Assembly (NCBI RefSeq): GCF_009296175.1
Contig: NZ_VOSK01000012.1
Coordinates: 1-64,000, forward strand
Source of the DNA: Microvirga tunisiensis
GTDB taxonomy: Bacteria > Pseudomonadota > Alphaproteobacteria > Rhizobiales > Beijerinckiaceae
Length of the DNA: 64,000 nt
Direction: 5' to 3'
Positions 1 through 8,314 of the stretch are shown here, piece after piece. The first letter of the stretch is position 1; every line of letters begins with the position of its first letter. The translations under genes were made by a program, and so were the position numbers. A model generated the notes under the pieces. It ran no database searches. It was not told the origin of the DNA and was given only the letters and a program-made list of their open reading frames with translations.

Positions 1-144
1 GACTGGGTCGCCGATCAAGCCCTTCTTGTGAAGCCGATCCGTCGTTGCCCAGTCGAAGCCCTTCCAGGCACAACGCTCGTTATGCAGCGTCAGCCATAAC
101 AGCGCCAAAACGGCATCGTCGATCTTGTCCTCATCGATCTCCAT
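1..144 (-). CDS. DUF6429-type small protein, N-terminal part only
   Basis: The minus strand opens with ATG at 144 and reads 48 codons without a stop to the window edge, so the C-terminus lies outside. The visible peptide begins MEIDEDKIDDAVLALLWLTL and continues with a WKGFDW segment and an HKKGLIGDP segment. This matches my memory of the DUF6429 family, a short conserved protein of unknown function in proteobacteria. It is head-to-head with the GGDEF/EAL gene, and its start codon sits only about 60 bases from the point where that gene's first PAS domain begins abruptly. The two may therefore have been brought together by a rearrangement. The family call is from memory; the reading frame is directly visible. 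Confidence 0.72.
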   Translation of the reverse strand, partial: MEIDEDKIDDAVLALLWLTLHNERCAWKGFDWATTDRLHKKGLIGDPV

Positions 145-204
145 GAACCGACGTTACCACGCGCGGCACCCAAAATCCCGCGGCCCCGCTCGGATGGATA
201 CGAT

Positions 205-2400
205 GTGGTTGTTACTCCCATCATCACTCGGAATGGCAGCCCTCAAGGCTTTCTGTGCATCTCTCGTGACATCACGGAGTTTCGACAGACGGAGCAGAGC
301 TTGCGCAGAAGCGAGAAGCGTCTCCGTACACTTGTCGATGTCATGCCGCTCTCCTTCACATCGCCGCAGGTGGTCTGGTTCAGCGATCCGGATGGCGAGT
401 TCACGTACTGCAACGATGTCTGGTACGAGTACACGGGCCTACGATCCGACACAGGAAGCAAGGAATGGCTCACGGTCGTCCATCCTCTCCACCGCGAACG
501 GGTTCTGGAGCTATGGAAGGGGGCTCTTGGAAAGGGCATTTCCTTTGAAATGGAAATGCTCTTTCGCCGTGCATCCGATGGAATGCATCGCTGGTTCATC
601 GTCCGGGGACAGCCGCTCAAAAATGAGCAAGGCAAGGTTGAACAATGGTTCGGCATTGCAATGGATATCCATGAGCGTAAGCAATCCGAGCAGGCTCTAA
701 GCGAGAGCGAGGAGCGCCTTCAGCTTGCGCTAAAGGCAGCGCGTATGATCGCGTGGGAGTTCAATCCACAATCAGGCGCCACGACGCGGTCCGAAAACTC
801 GCTTGCGCTCCTGGGCATCACGCCCGGAGCCGACAAGACCTTCATGACCGACATCCATCCGGATGATCGTCAAAAGGTGAAAGATTTTCTTCAGCGGATA
901 CAGATCAGTGGCTCCGACTCGATAGAATGTCGCTATGTGATGCCGAGCGGCGAGATTCGATGGCTCAGAGCGCGAGCCGAACAGGCGGGGCACGACCGAA
1001 TCGTAGGAGTGACGTTCGACATCAGCGAGCAGAAGGAAGCGGAAGAAGAGATCTGGCGTTCGGCCAATCACGATGCGCTCACGGGTCTTCCCAATCGCAA
1101 TCTCTTCCAGCGTCGGCTCGAGATGGCCCTAACCGCGGCAAAGCAGAGCGGCACGAGCGTGAGCCTGCTGCTGATCGATCTAGATGATTTCAAAGACATC
1201 AACGATACCCTCGGCCATGACGCGGGCGATGCCTTGCTGCATGAGACGGCGCGCCGGCTCTCCGGCATGGTACGGGGCTGCGATACCGTGGCCCGAATCG
1301 GCGGCGACGAATTTGCTGTGCTCGTTGTCGATCCGCTCAAACTTGAGAATGCCACGCGCCTGGGCACTCTGATCGCGGATATGCTTCGCCAGCCTTTTAC
1401 TTATCAGAAGCGAACTCTCGTCAGCCGGGTGAGCATCGGTATCGCGGCTTTCCCAGATCATGACGGGACGCCGGCGGAACTGGTCAAGGACGCGGACATT
1501 GCGATGTACCAAGCAAAGTCTCAGGGCCGCAACCGGGTCATCACCTACTCGCCCGAGATGCGTAGGGTCATTGAGCAGCGCGTTTCCCTGGGACGGGGAA
1601 TGCGTGAGGCGATCGCCAACGATGAGGTCCTCCCATTTTACCAGCCGAAGGTGAGCCTCTCGACAGGCGAGATCGTCGGTCTCGAAGCGCTGGCGCGCTG
1701 GAAGCATCCGACCAAAGGCATTTTGACGCCGAGCTTCTTCGGAGCCGTTTTTGAGGACCATGAAATTGCAGCCTCTATCGGGAAGCTTCTGACCTCGAAG
1801 ATCGCGGCAGATGTTCGTCAATGGCTTGACGATGATCTTCCGTTCGGCCGCATCGCACTCAACCTGTCTCCGGCTGAATTCGGTCAAACGGGTCTCGTCG
1901 ATAACATGTTGAGAACTCTAGACTGGCTTAAGGTTCCTCCAACAGTCTTTGAAGTCGAAGTCACGGAGACCGTCCTCCTCGGAAGGAACTCCAACAATGT
2001 CTCCTCCGCTCTTGCACAGTTTCGCGAGCATGGCGTCCAAATCGCTCTCGACGATTTCGGCACCGGTTATGCCTCGCTGACCCATTTGAAACAGTTTCCG
2101 GTCGATCACATCAAGATCGACCGCAGCTTCGTGCGGGATCTGGAGCAGGATTCCGACGATGAGGCGATCATCGCCGCTGTTATCGGCCTTGGCAGAAGCC
2201 TTCAACTCCAAGTGACGGCAGAAGGCGTGGAAACTCACGGCCAGGCGCGGCGTCTGCGTGAGTTGGGCTGCGACCATGCACAGGGTTACCTCTATGCGAA
2301 GCCGATGGCCGCATCACAGATCCCGGATCTCTTGACACGATGGAGTGCGATGCTGGTGAAGCCTCGGCACGAGAAGAATGTAAAACTGCTGGGTATCTAG
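205..2400 (+). CDS. PAS-PAS-GGDEF-EAL cyclic-di-GMP signalling protein, 5' end truncated
   Basis: A bifunctional c-di-GMP protein of 731 residues from a GTG start. Residues about 1-25 are only the tail of a PAS domain (ending ISRDITEFR). Two complete PAS domains follow (about 31-155 and 165-278), then GGDEF (about 279-440, intact RIGGDEF near 364-370), then EAL (about 460-710, intact E494-A-L, DDFGTGYASL and the TAEGVET end). Both catalytic motifs are intact, so cyclase and phosphodiesterase activities are both possible. There is no transmembrane segment, so it should be cytosolic. The frame stays open upstream of 205 but soon runs into the opposing DUF6429-type gene, and the core of the first PAS is missing. 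I read this as a 5'-deleted gene; whether it is expressed is unclear. Confidence 0.85.
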   Translation: MVVTPIITRNGSPQGFLCISRDITEFRQTEQSLRRSEKRLRTLVDVMPLSFTSPQVVWFSDPDGEFTYCNDVWYEYTGLRSDTGSKEWLTVVHPLHRERVLELWKGALGKGISFEMEMLFRRASDGMHRWFIVRGQPLKNEQGKVEQWFGIAMDIHERKQSEQALSESEERLQLALKAARMIAWEFNPQSGATTRSENSLALLGITPGADKTFMTDIHPDDRQKVKDFLQRIQISGSDSIECRYVMPSGEIRWLRARAEQAGHDRIVGVTFDISEQKEAEEEIWRSANHDALTGLPNRNLFQRRLEMALTAAKQSGTSVSLLLIDLDDFKDINDTLGHDAGDALLHETARRLSGMVRGCDTVARIGGDEFAVLVVDPLKLENATRLGTLIADMLRQPFTYQKRTLVSRVSIGIAAFPDHDGTPAELVKDADIAMYQAKSQGRNRVITYSPEMRRVIEQRVSLGRGMREAIANDEVLPFYQPKVSLSTGEIVGLEALARWKHPTKGILTPSFFGAVFEDHEIAASIGKLLTSKIAADVRQWLDDDLPFGRIALNLSPAEFGQTGLVDNMLRTLDWLKVPPTVFEVEVTETVLLGRNSNNVSSALAQFREHGVQIALDDFGTGYASLTHLKQFPVDHIKIDRSFVRDLEQDSDDEAIIAAVIGLGRSLQLQVTAEGVETHGQARRLRELGCDHAQGYLYAKPMAASQIPDLLTRWSAMLVKPRHEKNVKLLGI

Positions 2401-2496
2401 CCCTCTCAATCAATCGTGTCCGCGTCTCTCAATCCCGCATCGGCTTTAACCAACACTTCGTGCTAGGATCGGGATGACAGGCAAGGATTCGTCCGA

Positions 2497-3372
2497 ATGA
2501 GCGTTTCCATTTCGAGCCCACATCTGCAGGCCCAGGTCTCCGAGAACGGCGCCGAACTCGTTAGGCTCCAGGACGGCGTAGGCCTGGATCTTTTGTGGGA
2601 CGGCAACCCAGCCTTCTGGACCGGGCGCTCGCCTCTACTCTTTCCTATCGTCGGTCGTGTGAGAAACGATCGGATAAGAGTAGACGGATCAGAGTATGAG
2701 TTACCGAAGCACGGCTTTGCACGCACCTCCCGGTTCGAAATCGATGAGGTCGGCCCCTCCCAATGCCGCTTTCATCTACGCTCCGACGAGACCACGCTTG
2801 AGCGATATCCATTCCCGTTCGCGCTCAATATTTCCTACAGGATCGAGGACGCTACGCTGACGATCACGGCCTCGGTGACCAATACCGGCTCTACCGTCAT
2901 GCCGGTCTCATTCGGCTTTCACCCGGCCTTTCGCTGGCCGCTGCCTTTTGGGGCACCGCGGGAAGCGCACACAATCCGCTTCGATCGCGAAGAAACGGCC
3001 CCCATCCGTCGGCCCGTCGACGGCCTAATCAGCCGGGATGCTGAGACGAGTCCCGTTCACGGGCGAACACTTCCATTGCACGACGGCCTTTTCGAGACGG
3101 ACGCCATCGTCTTCGACCGCATCGAGAGCAGCACTGTCACATATGGAGCGCCAAGTGGCGGTTCGATCCGTGTCGATTTTCCGGAAATGCCGCATCTCGG
3201 TATTTGGACCAAACCCGGAGCTGGCTTCATCTGTATCGAGCCTTGGCAGGGCCACGCCGATCCGGAAGACTTCGACGGCGATTTTGCCGCCAAGCCAGGC
3301 GTTCTTCTTATCCAGCCAGGCGACACGCGAAGCTTCACAATGGGGATCACCGTTAGCAGCGCCGGCCTGTGA
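2497..3372 (+). CDS. aldose 1-epimerase family protein (LacX/YeaD-like)
   Basis: A 291-residue galactose-mutarotase fold protein, expected to interconvert alpha and beta anomers of a sugar or sugar phosphate in the cytosol. The family's active-site features can be placed: KHGF (H72), the SFGFHPAF motif (H142, general acid) and IEPWQG (E248, general base). The length fits the shorter LacX/YeaD branch better than classical GalM (about 340 residues). The gene stands alone, 96 bases after the GGDEF/EAL gene and convergent with the response regulator, so the context does not give the substrate. Confidence 0.85.
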   Translation: MSVSISSPHLQAQVSENGAELVRLQDGVGLDLLWDGNPAFWTGRSPLLFPIVGRVRNDRIRVDGSEYELPKHGFARTSRFEIDEVGPSQCRFHLRSDETTLERYPFPFALNISYRIEDATLTITASVTNTGSTVMPVSFGFHPAFRWPLPFGAPREAHTIRFDREETAPIRRPVDGLISRDAETSPVHGRTLPLHDGLFETDAIVFDRIESSTVTYGAPSGGSIRVDFPEMPHLGIWTKPGAGFICIEPWQGHADPEDFDGDFAAKPGVLLIQPGDTRSFTMGITVSSAGL

Positions 3373-3431
3373 ATTTTCTGGAATAGTTCTTGACTATGCC
3401 GCGTCGGGTCGTCCCGATGCTTGAGTGTGGG

Positions 3432-3818
3432 TCAATGGCTCGTCACGAGTTCGCGGATGTGCTGGACCACATCTTCGCTGGAATATGGCTTCGGTACGAA
3501 GCGCCCCTCATCCGGTATCTGCCCGGGACGCAGTTTGTGATAGGCGGAGGAGATCAACAGCGAAATATGCGGCCAGCGCTGCTGAACATTTTCGGCAAGG
3601 TCAAGGCCGTTCATGGACCCAGGCATGTCGATATCTGTGAAGAGCACCTGTACGTCATGGGAGCAGATTTCCAGCACGGCAAGGGCCACATCGGCATTGG
3701 CCGCTTCGAGCACATGAAAGCCGGCATCCTGCAGATCGTCAGCTGCCGCCATCCGCACCAGGAGCTCATCCTCGACGAGCAGAACGACTGGCGTGTCATC
3801 TGAATAATTGTTCATCAT
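3432..3818 (-). CDS. single-domain response regulator (CheY-like receiver)
   Basis: 128 residues comprising just a receiver domain: acidic pair E16/D17, phospho-acceptor D62 in VLFTDIDMPG, a Ser at 90, and conserved K110 in FVPKPYSS. There is no output domain, so it acts by protein contact, as a phosphate sink or as a partner of a histidine kinase. The start is ATG at 3818 or the next ATG at 3815. Neither has a clear ribosome binding site, and an EcfG-type promoter ends only about 10 bases upstream, so the transcript may be nearly leaderless. Single-domain regulators controlled by the general stress sigma factor are known in alphaproteobacteria; a stress-signalling role here is inferred from the promoter. 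Confidence 0.88.
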   Translation of the reverse strand: MMNNYSDDTPVVLLVEDELLVRMAAADDLQDAGFHVLEAANADVALAVLEICSHDVQVLFTDIDMPGSMNGLDLAENVQQRWPHISLLISSAYHKLRPGQIPDEGRFVPKPYSSEDVVQHIRELVTSH

Positions 3819-3825
3819 AAGGCAT

Positions 3826-3852
3826 GGAACGAAACTAACTTATGTTAGTTCC
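3826..3852. promoter_or_regulatory. overlapping two-way EcfG-type promoter
   Basis: Minus strand: GGAAC (3852-3848), 16 bases, CGTT (3831-3828), an exact match to the alphaproteobacterial EcfG consensus, pointing at the response regulator. Plus strand: GGAAC (3826-3830), 16 bases, AGTT (3847-3850), pointing at the 78-residue gene. The two sites share the same 27 bases, helped by an inverted repeat (AACTAAC / GTTAGTT at 3833-3839 and 3844-3850). The sigma assignment is inferred from consensus only. Confidence 0.68.
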
Positions 3853-3888
3853 TACTGCTCAGGTAGTTTTTTAAGGGTGGACCAAGCG

Positions 3889-4125
3889 ATGGCGTCGCAC
3901 AAATTCAAGCTTGGAGATCAGATGCGATTGGTCAAGCTTGCGAGCGCGAACACTGTTGAGGCCTTTCTCAACATGGTGACGACCATCGATGTCACAAGGC
4001 CGGAGGATACATGGGAGGTGACTCGCCTCCTTCCGGCAGACAGCAACGGCTTCCAGTATCACATCAGGGGAAGTCAGGAAGGTCCAGAGCGCCTTGTACG
4101 GGAAGAACAGCTCCATCCCGTCTGA
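3889..4125 (+). CDS. conserved small protein of unknown function
   Basis: 78 residues from ATG 3889, chosen because AAGGGTGG lies just upstream; the frame is open further 5' but has no better ribosome site. The protein is soluble and starts MASHKFKLGDQMRLVKL. Its C-terminal half, with RLLPAD, FQYHIRG and ERLVREEQL, resembles a short SH3-like basic protein I recall as common but uncharacterised in Rhizobiales. It shares the two-way EcfG-like promoter with the divergent response regulator, which hints at a general-stress role. No function can be assigned. Confidence 0.7.
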   Translation: MASHKFKLGDQMRLVKLASANTVEAFLNMVTTIDVTRPEDTWEVTRLLPADSNGFQYHIRGSQEGPERLVREEQLHPV

Positions 4126-4218
4126 CAAAACGGCCTCGACTGAATCAGGGCCATAAGCACCGCCTGGTGACTTCGCTGTCGGCGATGCTTCCCCTTAAAC
4201 ATCATGGCAACGGTCGGT

Positions 4219-4428
4219 TCAGCCAGCCTTGCGAAGCGGACTTTCAGCAACCTGATCGGCCGCAGGCTGGTTCCTACGGTGAAAGTCATGCAGTTCCTGT
4301 CGAACCGTCTCGAGAACCGGATTGAAAGTCGGCCCGTGCTCCTTCGCAATCTCGACGAGCACATCGATTGCCCGGAGCAGACGCTCCTCGGTCACAGGTT
4401 CCCACTTGCGTCCTGACCACTCGTCCAT
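4219..4428 (-). CDS. hypothetical protein, 69 residues
   Basis: I do not recognise this protein. It begins MDEWSGRKWEPVTEERLLRA and is charged, probably helical and soluble. It is supported by a strong ribosome site (GAGGAGGG) seven bases before ATG 4428. It stands alone, convergent with the 78-residue gene. The 94 bases between them show no clear terminator. The 250 bases between this gene and the YihY gene hold only a possible promoter at 4598-4623. Confidence 0.55.
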   Translation of the reverse strand: MDEWSGRKWEPVTEERLLRAIDVLVEIAKEHGPTFNPVLETVRQELHDFHRRNQPAADQVAESPLRKAG

Positions 4429-4597
4429 CTCAGACCCTCCTCGTGGATTGAGAGAGACACTGGCCCAGAGAATCTTGCATCCGGGTTAAAGCCGGCGATC
4501 AAAATGAGGGCATGCACAGGCCGCTGGACTGCCTCTGTTTCCGAGGCTGGAGTCTCGCGTGAGGGAGCGCAAGAACCGCTTGTGCCCATAAGTGCGT

Positions 4598-4623
4598 GGA
4601 ACCGCTGCGTTATTCGGAAGGTT
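4598..4623 (+). promoter_or_regulatory. possible EcfG-type promoter before the YihY gene
   Basis: GGAAC at 4598-4602, 17 bases, then GGTT at 4620-4623. This is one base off the CGTT consensus, with correct spacing. It would give a leader of about 50 bases before ATG 4679. Its weight comes mainly from the stricter EcfG site before the paralogous YihY gene at 31401. Confidence 0.4.
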
Positions 4624-4678
4624 TACGGTTGAACCGGGTCTTTTGGCCGGCAACCGATAAACGAGGCTGTATCCGACT

Positions 4679-5869
4679 ATGGCAGATAATCCGGCTATCC
4701 AGCAACCTGGAGCGCGGCAATCCTCCTCATCCTCGACTGTCACGACCATGTGGGCCGTGGTTCTCGGATGGGCCCTCGTGCGGCTCGTTGTTGGCGGGGA
4801 GCGTTCCACTCCGACCCAGGCCGGACGACCATCGTCAGACCCGGCACAGGCCAGGGGGCAGGCACGGAACGCCGATTCAGACTTTGCGGAAAAGCAGCAT
4901 GCGTCACCGCAGGCGGCTGCCGAGAAGGGACGCGGGCGAAGCGCCGACGCGCCGACGGAGATCCCGGCACGCGGATGGAAAGACATCCTGTGGCGCACCT
5001 ATGAAGAGTTCAACAAAGACCGTATCATGTCGGTTGCGGCCGGCGTCACTTACTATGCCTTGCTTGCTGTATTCCCCGCGATTGCGGCTCTTGTCTCTAT
5101 CTATGGTCTCTTCGCCGATCCAGGCACGATTCAAGAGCATCTGAACACCCTGTCAGGCGTTTTGCCCGGCGGTGCGCTCGACATCATCCGCGAGCAGGTC
5201 GTACGTATAGCATCGCAGGGAGGCGGCACACTCGGGTTCGGATTCATCTTCGGATTAGGATTGTCGCTCTGGAGTTCCAATGCTGGGATGAAAGCCATCT
5301 TCGACGCCCTCAACATCGTCTATGGTGAGGAGGAGAAGAGAAGCTTCATTAAACTGAACTTGCTGTCCCTCTCCTTCACGCTTGGCGCCATCGCATTCAT
5401 TCTTATCGCTCTCGCCGGAATCATCGTTCTGCCGATCGTCCTTAATTTTATCGGCCTGGGCTCAGGAACCGAGTGGCTGGTGTCTCTTGCACGATGGCCC
5501 ATACTCCTGATCGGCGTCATATTTGGCTTGTCGCTCATCTATCGTTTCGGACCCAGCCGTGACAAAGCGGAGTGGCGCTGGGTGACACCTGGAGGAATTG
5601 TGGCTGCCGTCCTGTGGCTTGCCGTTTCCATGCTCTTTTCATGGTATGTCGCGAACTTCGGAAGCTACAATGAGACTTACGGTTCACTCGGTGCCGTCAT
5701 CGGCTTCATGACATGGATCTGGCTGTCGACGATTGTGGTTCTGCTTGGTGCCGAGATAAACGCTGAGATGGAACATCAAACTGCCAAAGATACGACCGAA
5801 GGGAATCATCAGCCCATGGGAACTCGCGGCGCAAGGATGGCTGATACGATTGGCGTGGCAAAAAGCTGA
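4679..5869 (+). CDS. YihY/BrkB-family inner membrane protein with long N-terminal extension
   Basis: 396 residues. A first hydrophobic stretch (about 24-40) is followed by a polar, Ala/Gln-rich linker (about 41-98). The YihY/UPF0761 domain then runs from about 100 to 370 with six or so membrane segments; family landmarks are the AAGVTYYALLAVFPAIAAL entry segment, the LWSSNAGMKAIFDALNIVY loop and a final helix with WIWLSTIVVLLGAEINAE. The family was once called ribonuclease BN in error; its function is unknown. The N-terminal membrane segment plus linker is unusual compared with the second YihY protein at 31401. An EcfG-like site lies upstream and a hairpin follows the stop. Confidence 0.88.
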   Translation: MADNPAIQQPGARQSSSSSTVTTMWAVVLGWALVRLVVGGERSTPTQAGRPSSDPAQARGQARNADSDFAEKQHASPQAAAEKGRGRSADAPTEIPARGWKDILWRTYEEFNKDRIMSVAAGVTYYALLAVFPAIAALVSIYGLFADPGTIQEHLNTLSGVLPGGALDIIREQVVRIASQGGGTLGFGFIFGLGLSLWSSNAGMKAIFDALNIVYGEEEKRSFIKLNLLSLSFTLGAIAFILIALAGIIVLPIVLNFIGLGSGTEWLVSLARWPILLIGVIFGLSLIYRFGPSRDKAEWRWVTPGGIVAAVLWLAVSMLFSWYVANFGSYNETYGSLGAVIGFMTWIWLSTIVVLLGAEINAEMEHQTAKDTTEGNHQPMGTRGARMADTIGVAKS

Positions 5870-5891
5870 ATCGCACCAGATATGTCATCAT

Positions 5892-5918
5892 AAAGGGCGC
5901 TCCATGGGGGCGCCCTTT
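5892..5918 (+). terminator. hairpin after the YihY gene
   Basis: Perfect 9-base arms (AAAGGGCGC / GCGCCCTTT) around a 9-base loop, 23 bases after the YihY stop. There is no long T run, but the right arm ends in TTT. Confidence 0.65.
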
Positions 5919-6003
5919 GTCTTGCATGGCCGAGGACAAACTTGTCGAGGGGCTTTATGAATGAGTTGAGATCCGGTCGGATCAGCTTATCGAGCTAACG
6001 AAA

Positions 6004-6027
6004 ATGCGCTGGTCATGGCCAGCGCAT
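6004..6027 (-). terminator. hairpin at the end of the leftward glycan operon
   Basis: Perfect 9-base arms (ATGCGCTGG / CCAGCGCAT) with a 6-base loop, 33 bases past the stop of the UDP-xylose-synthase-like gene. Read on the minus strand the stem runs into a TTTT stretch, as expected for an intrinsic terminator of the leftward operon. Confidence 0.6.
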
Positions 6028-6059
6028 CATTCATCCTTTTGCACGTCTTGTATCCAGCT

Positions 6060-7094
6060 TCAGACCCGGCCGGCCGAGACTGCACCTCCCAAAGTCGCTA
6101 CTTTACGGGCTGCCTTATTGTCATCAGATTGATCTTCCGCGAACCAAGCAATTGTCGCCTTTAGACCGGCGTCCAGAGATGTGCGTGGCGCCCAGCCAAG
6201 CAGTTTTTTGGCGAGGGAAATGTCGGGGCGACGGCGACGTGGGTCGTCGACCGGCAGTGGTCGCGTGACAATGCGGGATGAAGACCCCGTCATAGCCAAG
6301 ACCTTTTCGGCCAGATCACCGACAGTGAGTTCAACCGGATTACCGAGGTTCACGGCGCCAGGGAATGATTCGTCATAGGCCATGAGACGCACGAAGCCAT
6401 CGACGAGATCTGACACATAGCAGAACGACCGCGTCTGGCTTCCATCTCCATAGACTGTAATGTCGTCACCTGCGAGAGCTTGGCAGATAACATTCGAAAC
6501 CACACGTCCGTCGTCAGCTCGCATGCGCGGACCATAGGTATTGAAGATCCGCGCCACGCGGACATCAGCTCGCCGTGAACGGTCAAAATCGAACGTCAGC
6601 GTCTCCGCGGCCCGCTTGCCTTCATCATAGCAGGCACGTGGGCCTGTAGGATTGACATTGCCCCAATAGCTCTCCGTTTGTGGATGAACCTCGGGATCGC
6701 CATAGATCTCGCTTGTAGAGGCGAGAAAGAAGCGGGCACCTGTCGCTTCAGCGAGGGTGAGAAGGCTATGTGTACCGACGACGCTCGTCAGCATGGTATG
6801 CTCGGGATCTGCCTGATAATGCGGAGGAGAGGCTGCACAGGCAAGATTGAAGATTTCATCGATCTTCACGCGTTTGGAACGCAGCCGAGCTGGCAGTGGC
6901 TTGATGATATCGCTGTCAATGATATCGAAGCGCGGCTCACGCTCTAGATGACGAATATTCTGCTTTCGTCCCGTTTGAAAATTGTCCAGAGCGATCACAT
7001 GAGCGCCTTCACTGAGAAGAGCATCGCAGAGGTGAGACCCGAGGAATCCGGCCCCACCTGCTACGAGAACATGCTTACTATTGCCATTCTTCAT
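6060..7094 (-). CDS. UDP-glucuronate decarboxylase (UDP-xylose synthase) family SDR
   Basis: 344 residues, an extended SDR with the Rossmann motif GGAGFLGSH (13-21), [14 protein letters not shown] (from 126) and catalytic Y156-x3-K160 in CYDEGK, followed by IFNTYGPRM. These segments are those of UDP-xylose synthase, which oxidises and decarboxylates UDP-glucuronate to UDP-xylose in the cytosol; dTDP-glucose dehydratases lack the CYDEGK signature. It is the last gene of the leftward glycan operon, 110 bases after the CgeB-like glycosyltransferase. UDP-xylose or a related sugar is therefore a likely donor for the neighbouring transferases. The substrate is inferred from motifs alone. Confidence 0.85.
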   Translation of the reverse strand: MKNGNSKHVLVAGGAGFLGSHLCDALLSEGAHVIALDNFQTGRKQNIRHLEREPRFDIIDSDIIKPLPARLRSKRVKIDEIFNLACAASPPHYQADPEHTMLTSVVGTHSLLTLAEATGARFFLASTSEIYGDPEVHPQTESYWGNVNPTGPRACYDEGKRAAETLTFDFDRSRRADVRVARIFNTYGPRMRADDGRVVSNVICQALAGDDITVYGDGSQTRSFCYVSDLVDGFVRLMAYDESFPGAVNLGNPVELTVGDLAEKVLAMTGSSSRIVTRPLPVDDPRRRRPDISLAKKLLGWAPRTSLDAGLKATIAWFAEDQSDDNKAARKVATLGGAVSAGRV

Positions 7095-7204
7095 GAGACG
7101 CTCTCCTTCTCAGACCCGCAAAGGGCCTCAAGGTACAAACCTACTCTGCCCAACATCGAAGCGTGGCATTTGTTCAATGCCATCTTTAGAATCTATTCAT
7201 AGGA

Positions 7205-8314
7205 TCAGGATTCAACTGCCAAAGCGAGCGGCTGTTCCTGACGTCGATGTCGAATGGCTTCAAAAAGGACCTGCTCCATCGACGCTGCACGATGGGCGGA
7301 CGTATGCTGCTTGAGAATGCGATGCCGGGCGCGCGTGCCCAGAGCTCTTCTCTGATCATCGGACCATGTACCGAGTACTCTGAGAACATCGTCAGGGGTG
7401 CGAGCGAGGAGGATCTCGCGATCCGGTTCAAGAAGCGTTTCGATTCCTTCCCATGTGTCGGAAATTATCGGCGTTCCACAGGCAGCGGCTTCGAAAAGAC
7501 GAACACTTGGGCTGTATCCCGCCCGGATCATGTCGGCCCGTGTGACATTGAGGGTGTACCGGCTCCGGGCATAGAAGGCTGGATGATCGTTTGGCGGCAC
7601 GTGATCGATACGCTCAACATTGCCCGGCCACTCAATTCCTATCGGATACTGCGGGCCAGCCACCGCGAAACGCAGATGAGGTGCTTTTCGGGCCGGCTCG
7701 ATCAGGAGCCGTTCTAGCGTCGGCTGTCGATCCGGACTGTAAGTGCCGAGGTAACTGAGATCCCACCGCTTCTCTCGATCACGCGTCGGATATGCCTCGG
7801 GATCGACGGAGCAGTACAGAGCTCTTGCGGCCGGCGAGCCATACCGCTCTATGAGCAGATTGAGGGTCGGTCCGCCGGTGAAGGAAAAATAGACATCGTA
7901 GTGAGGAATCAGGTTCGGCGTGAGATATTCGTAATCGCCTCTCTCCAGCTTCGCGAGTGTTACGGGCGTATCGATGTCATAGAATGCCACCACACCATTT
8001 GCCACCCGCTGAACGTAGCGACCGACATCCACACCTTGTGGCACATAGGAGCCGACGATAACTGCATCGGCACCTTTGATTGTCTCTCGATACCGCTCAA
8101 GATCCTTCAGATTGGAATAGAACTCCAGACGGCAAAAATCAGGATCCTGCAGATCGCGATGGGAGGCATACCAGGGCACGTCGCGCTCAAGGAACAGTAC
8201 ATCATGCCCGCGCGCTGCGAAGGCCCTCAATAACGCACGGAAGGTTGTCGCATGACCGTTTCCCCACGAGGAGGACAAACTCAACCCCAAAACGACGACG
8301 CGGAGCTTGGTCAC
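7205..8314 (-). CDS. CgeB-like GT-B glycosyltransferase (paralogue A)
   Basis: 369 residues. The N-terminus has the signature SSSWGNGHATTFRALLRAF, and the C-terminal donor-side half carries SPSVRLFEAAACGTPIISD and a following acidic WEGIE segment, as in the CgeB / Glyco_trans_1_2 family. Four proteins of this type lie in the cluster (also 8311, 9402 and 16023); this one is closest to the one at 16023, and both contain a VFYDLDTPVT- or VAFYDIDTPVT-type motif. It starts with ATGA overlapping the upstream gene by four bases, so the two are translationally coupled. It is cytosolic; donor and acceptor are unknown. Confidence 0.85.
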   Translation of the reverse strand: MTKLRVVVLGLSLSSSWGNGHATTFRALLRAFAARGHDVLFLERDVPWYASHRDLQDPDFCRLEFYSNLKDLERYRETIKGADAVIVGSYVPQGVDVGRYVQRVANGVVAFYDIDTPVTLAKLERGDYEYLTPNLIPHYDVYFSFTGGPTLNLLIERYGSPAARALYCSVDPEAYPTRDREKRWDLSYLGTYSPDRQPTLERLLIEPARKAPHLRFAVAGPQYPIGIEWPGNVERIDHVPPNDHPAFYARSRYTLNVTRADMIRAGYSPSVRLFEAAACGTPIISDTWEGIETLLEPDREILLARTPDDVLRVLGTWSDDQRRALGTRARHRILKQHTSAHRAASMEQVLFEAIRHRRQEQPLALAVES

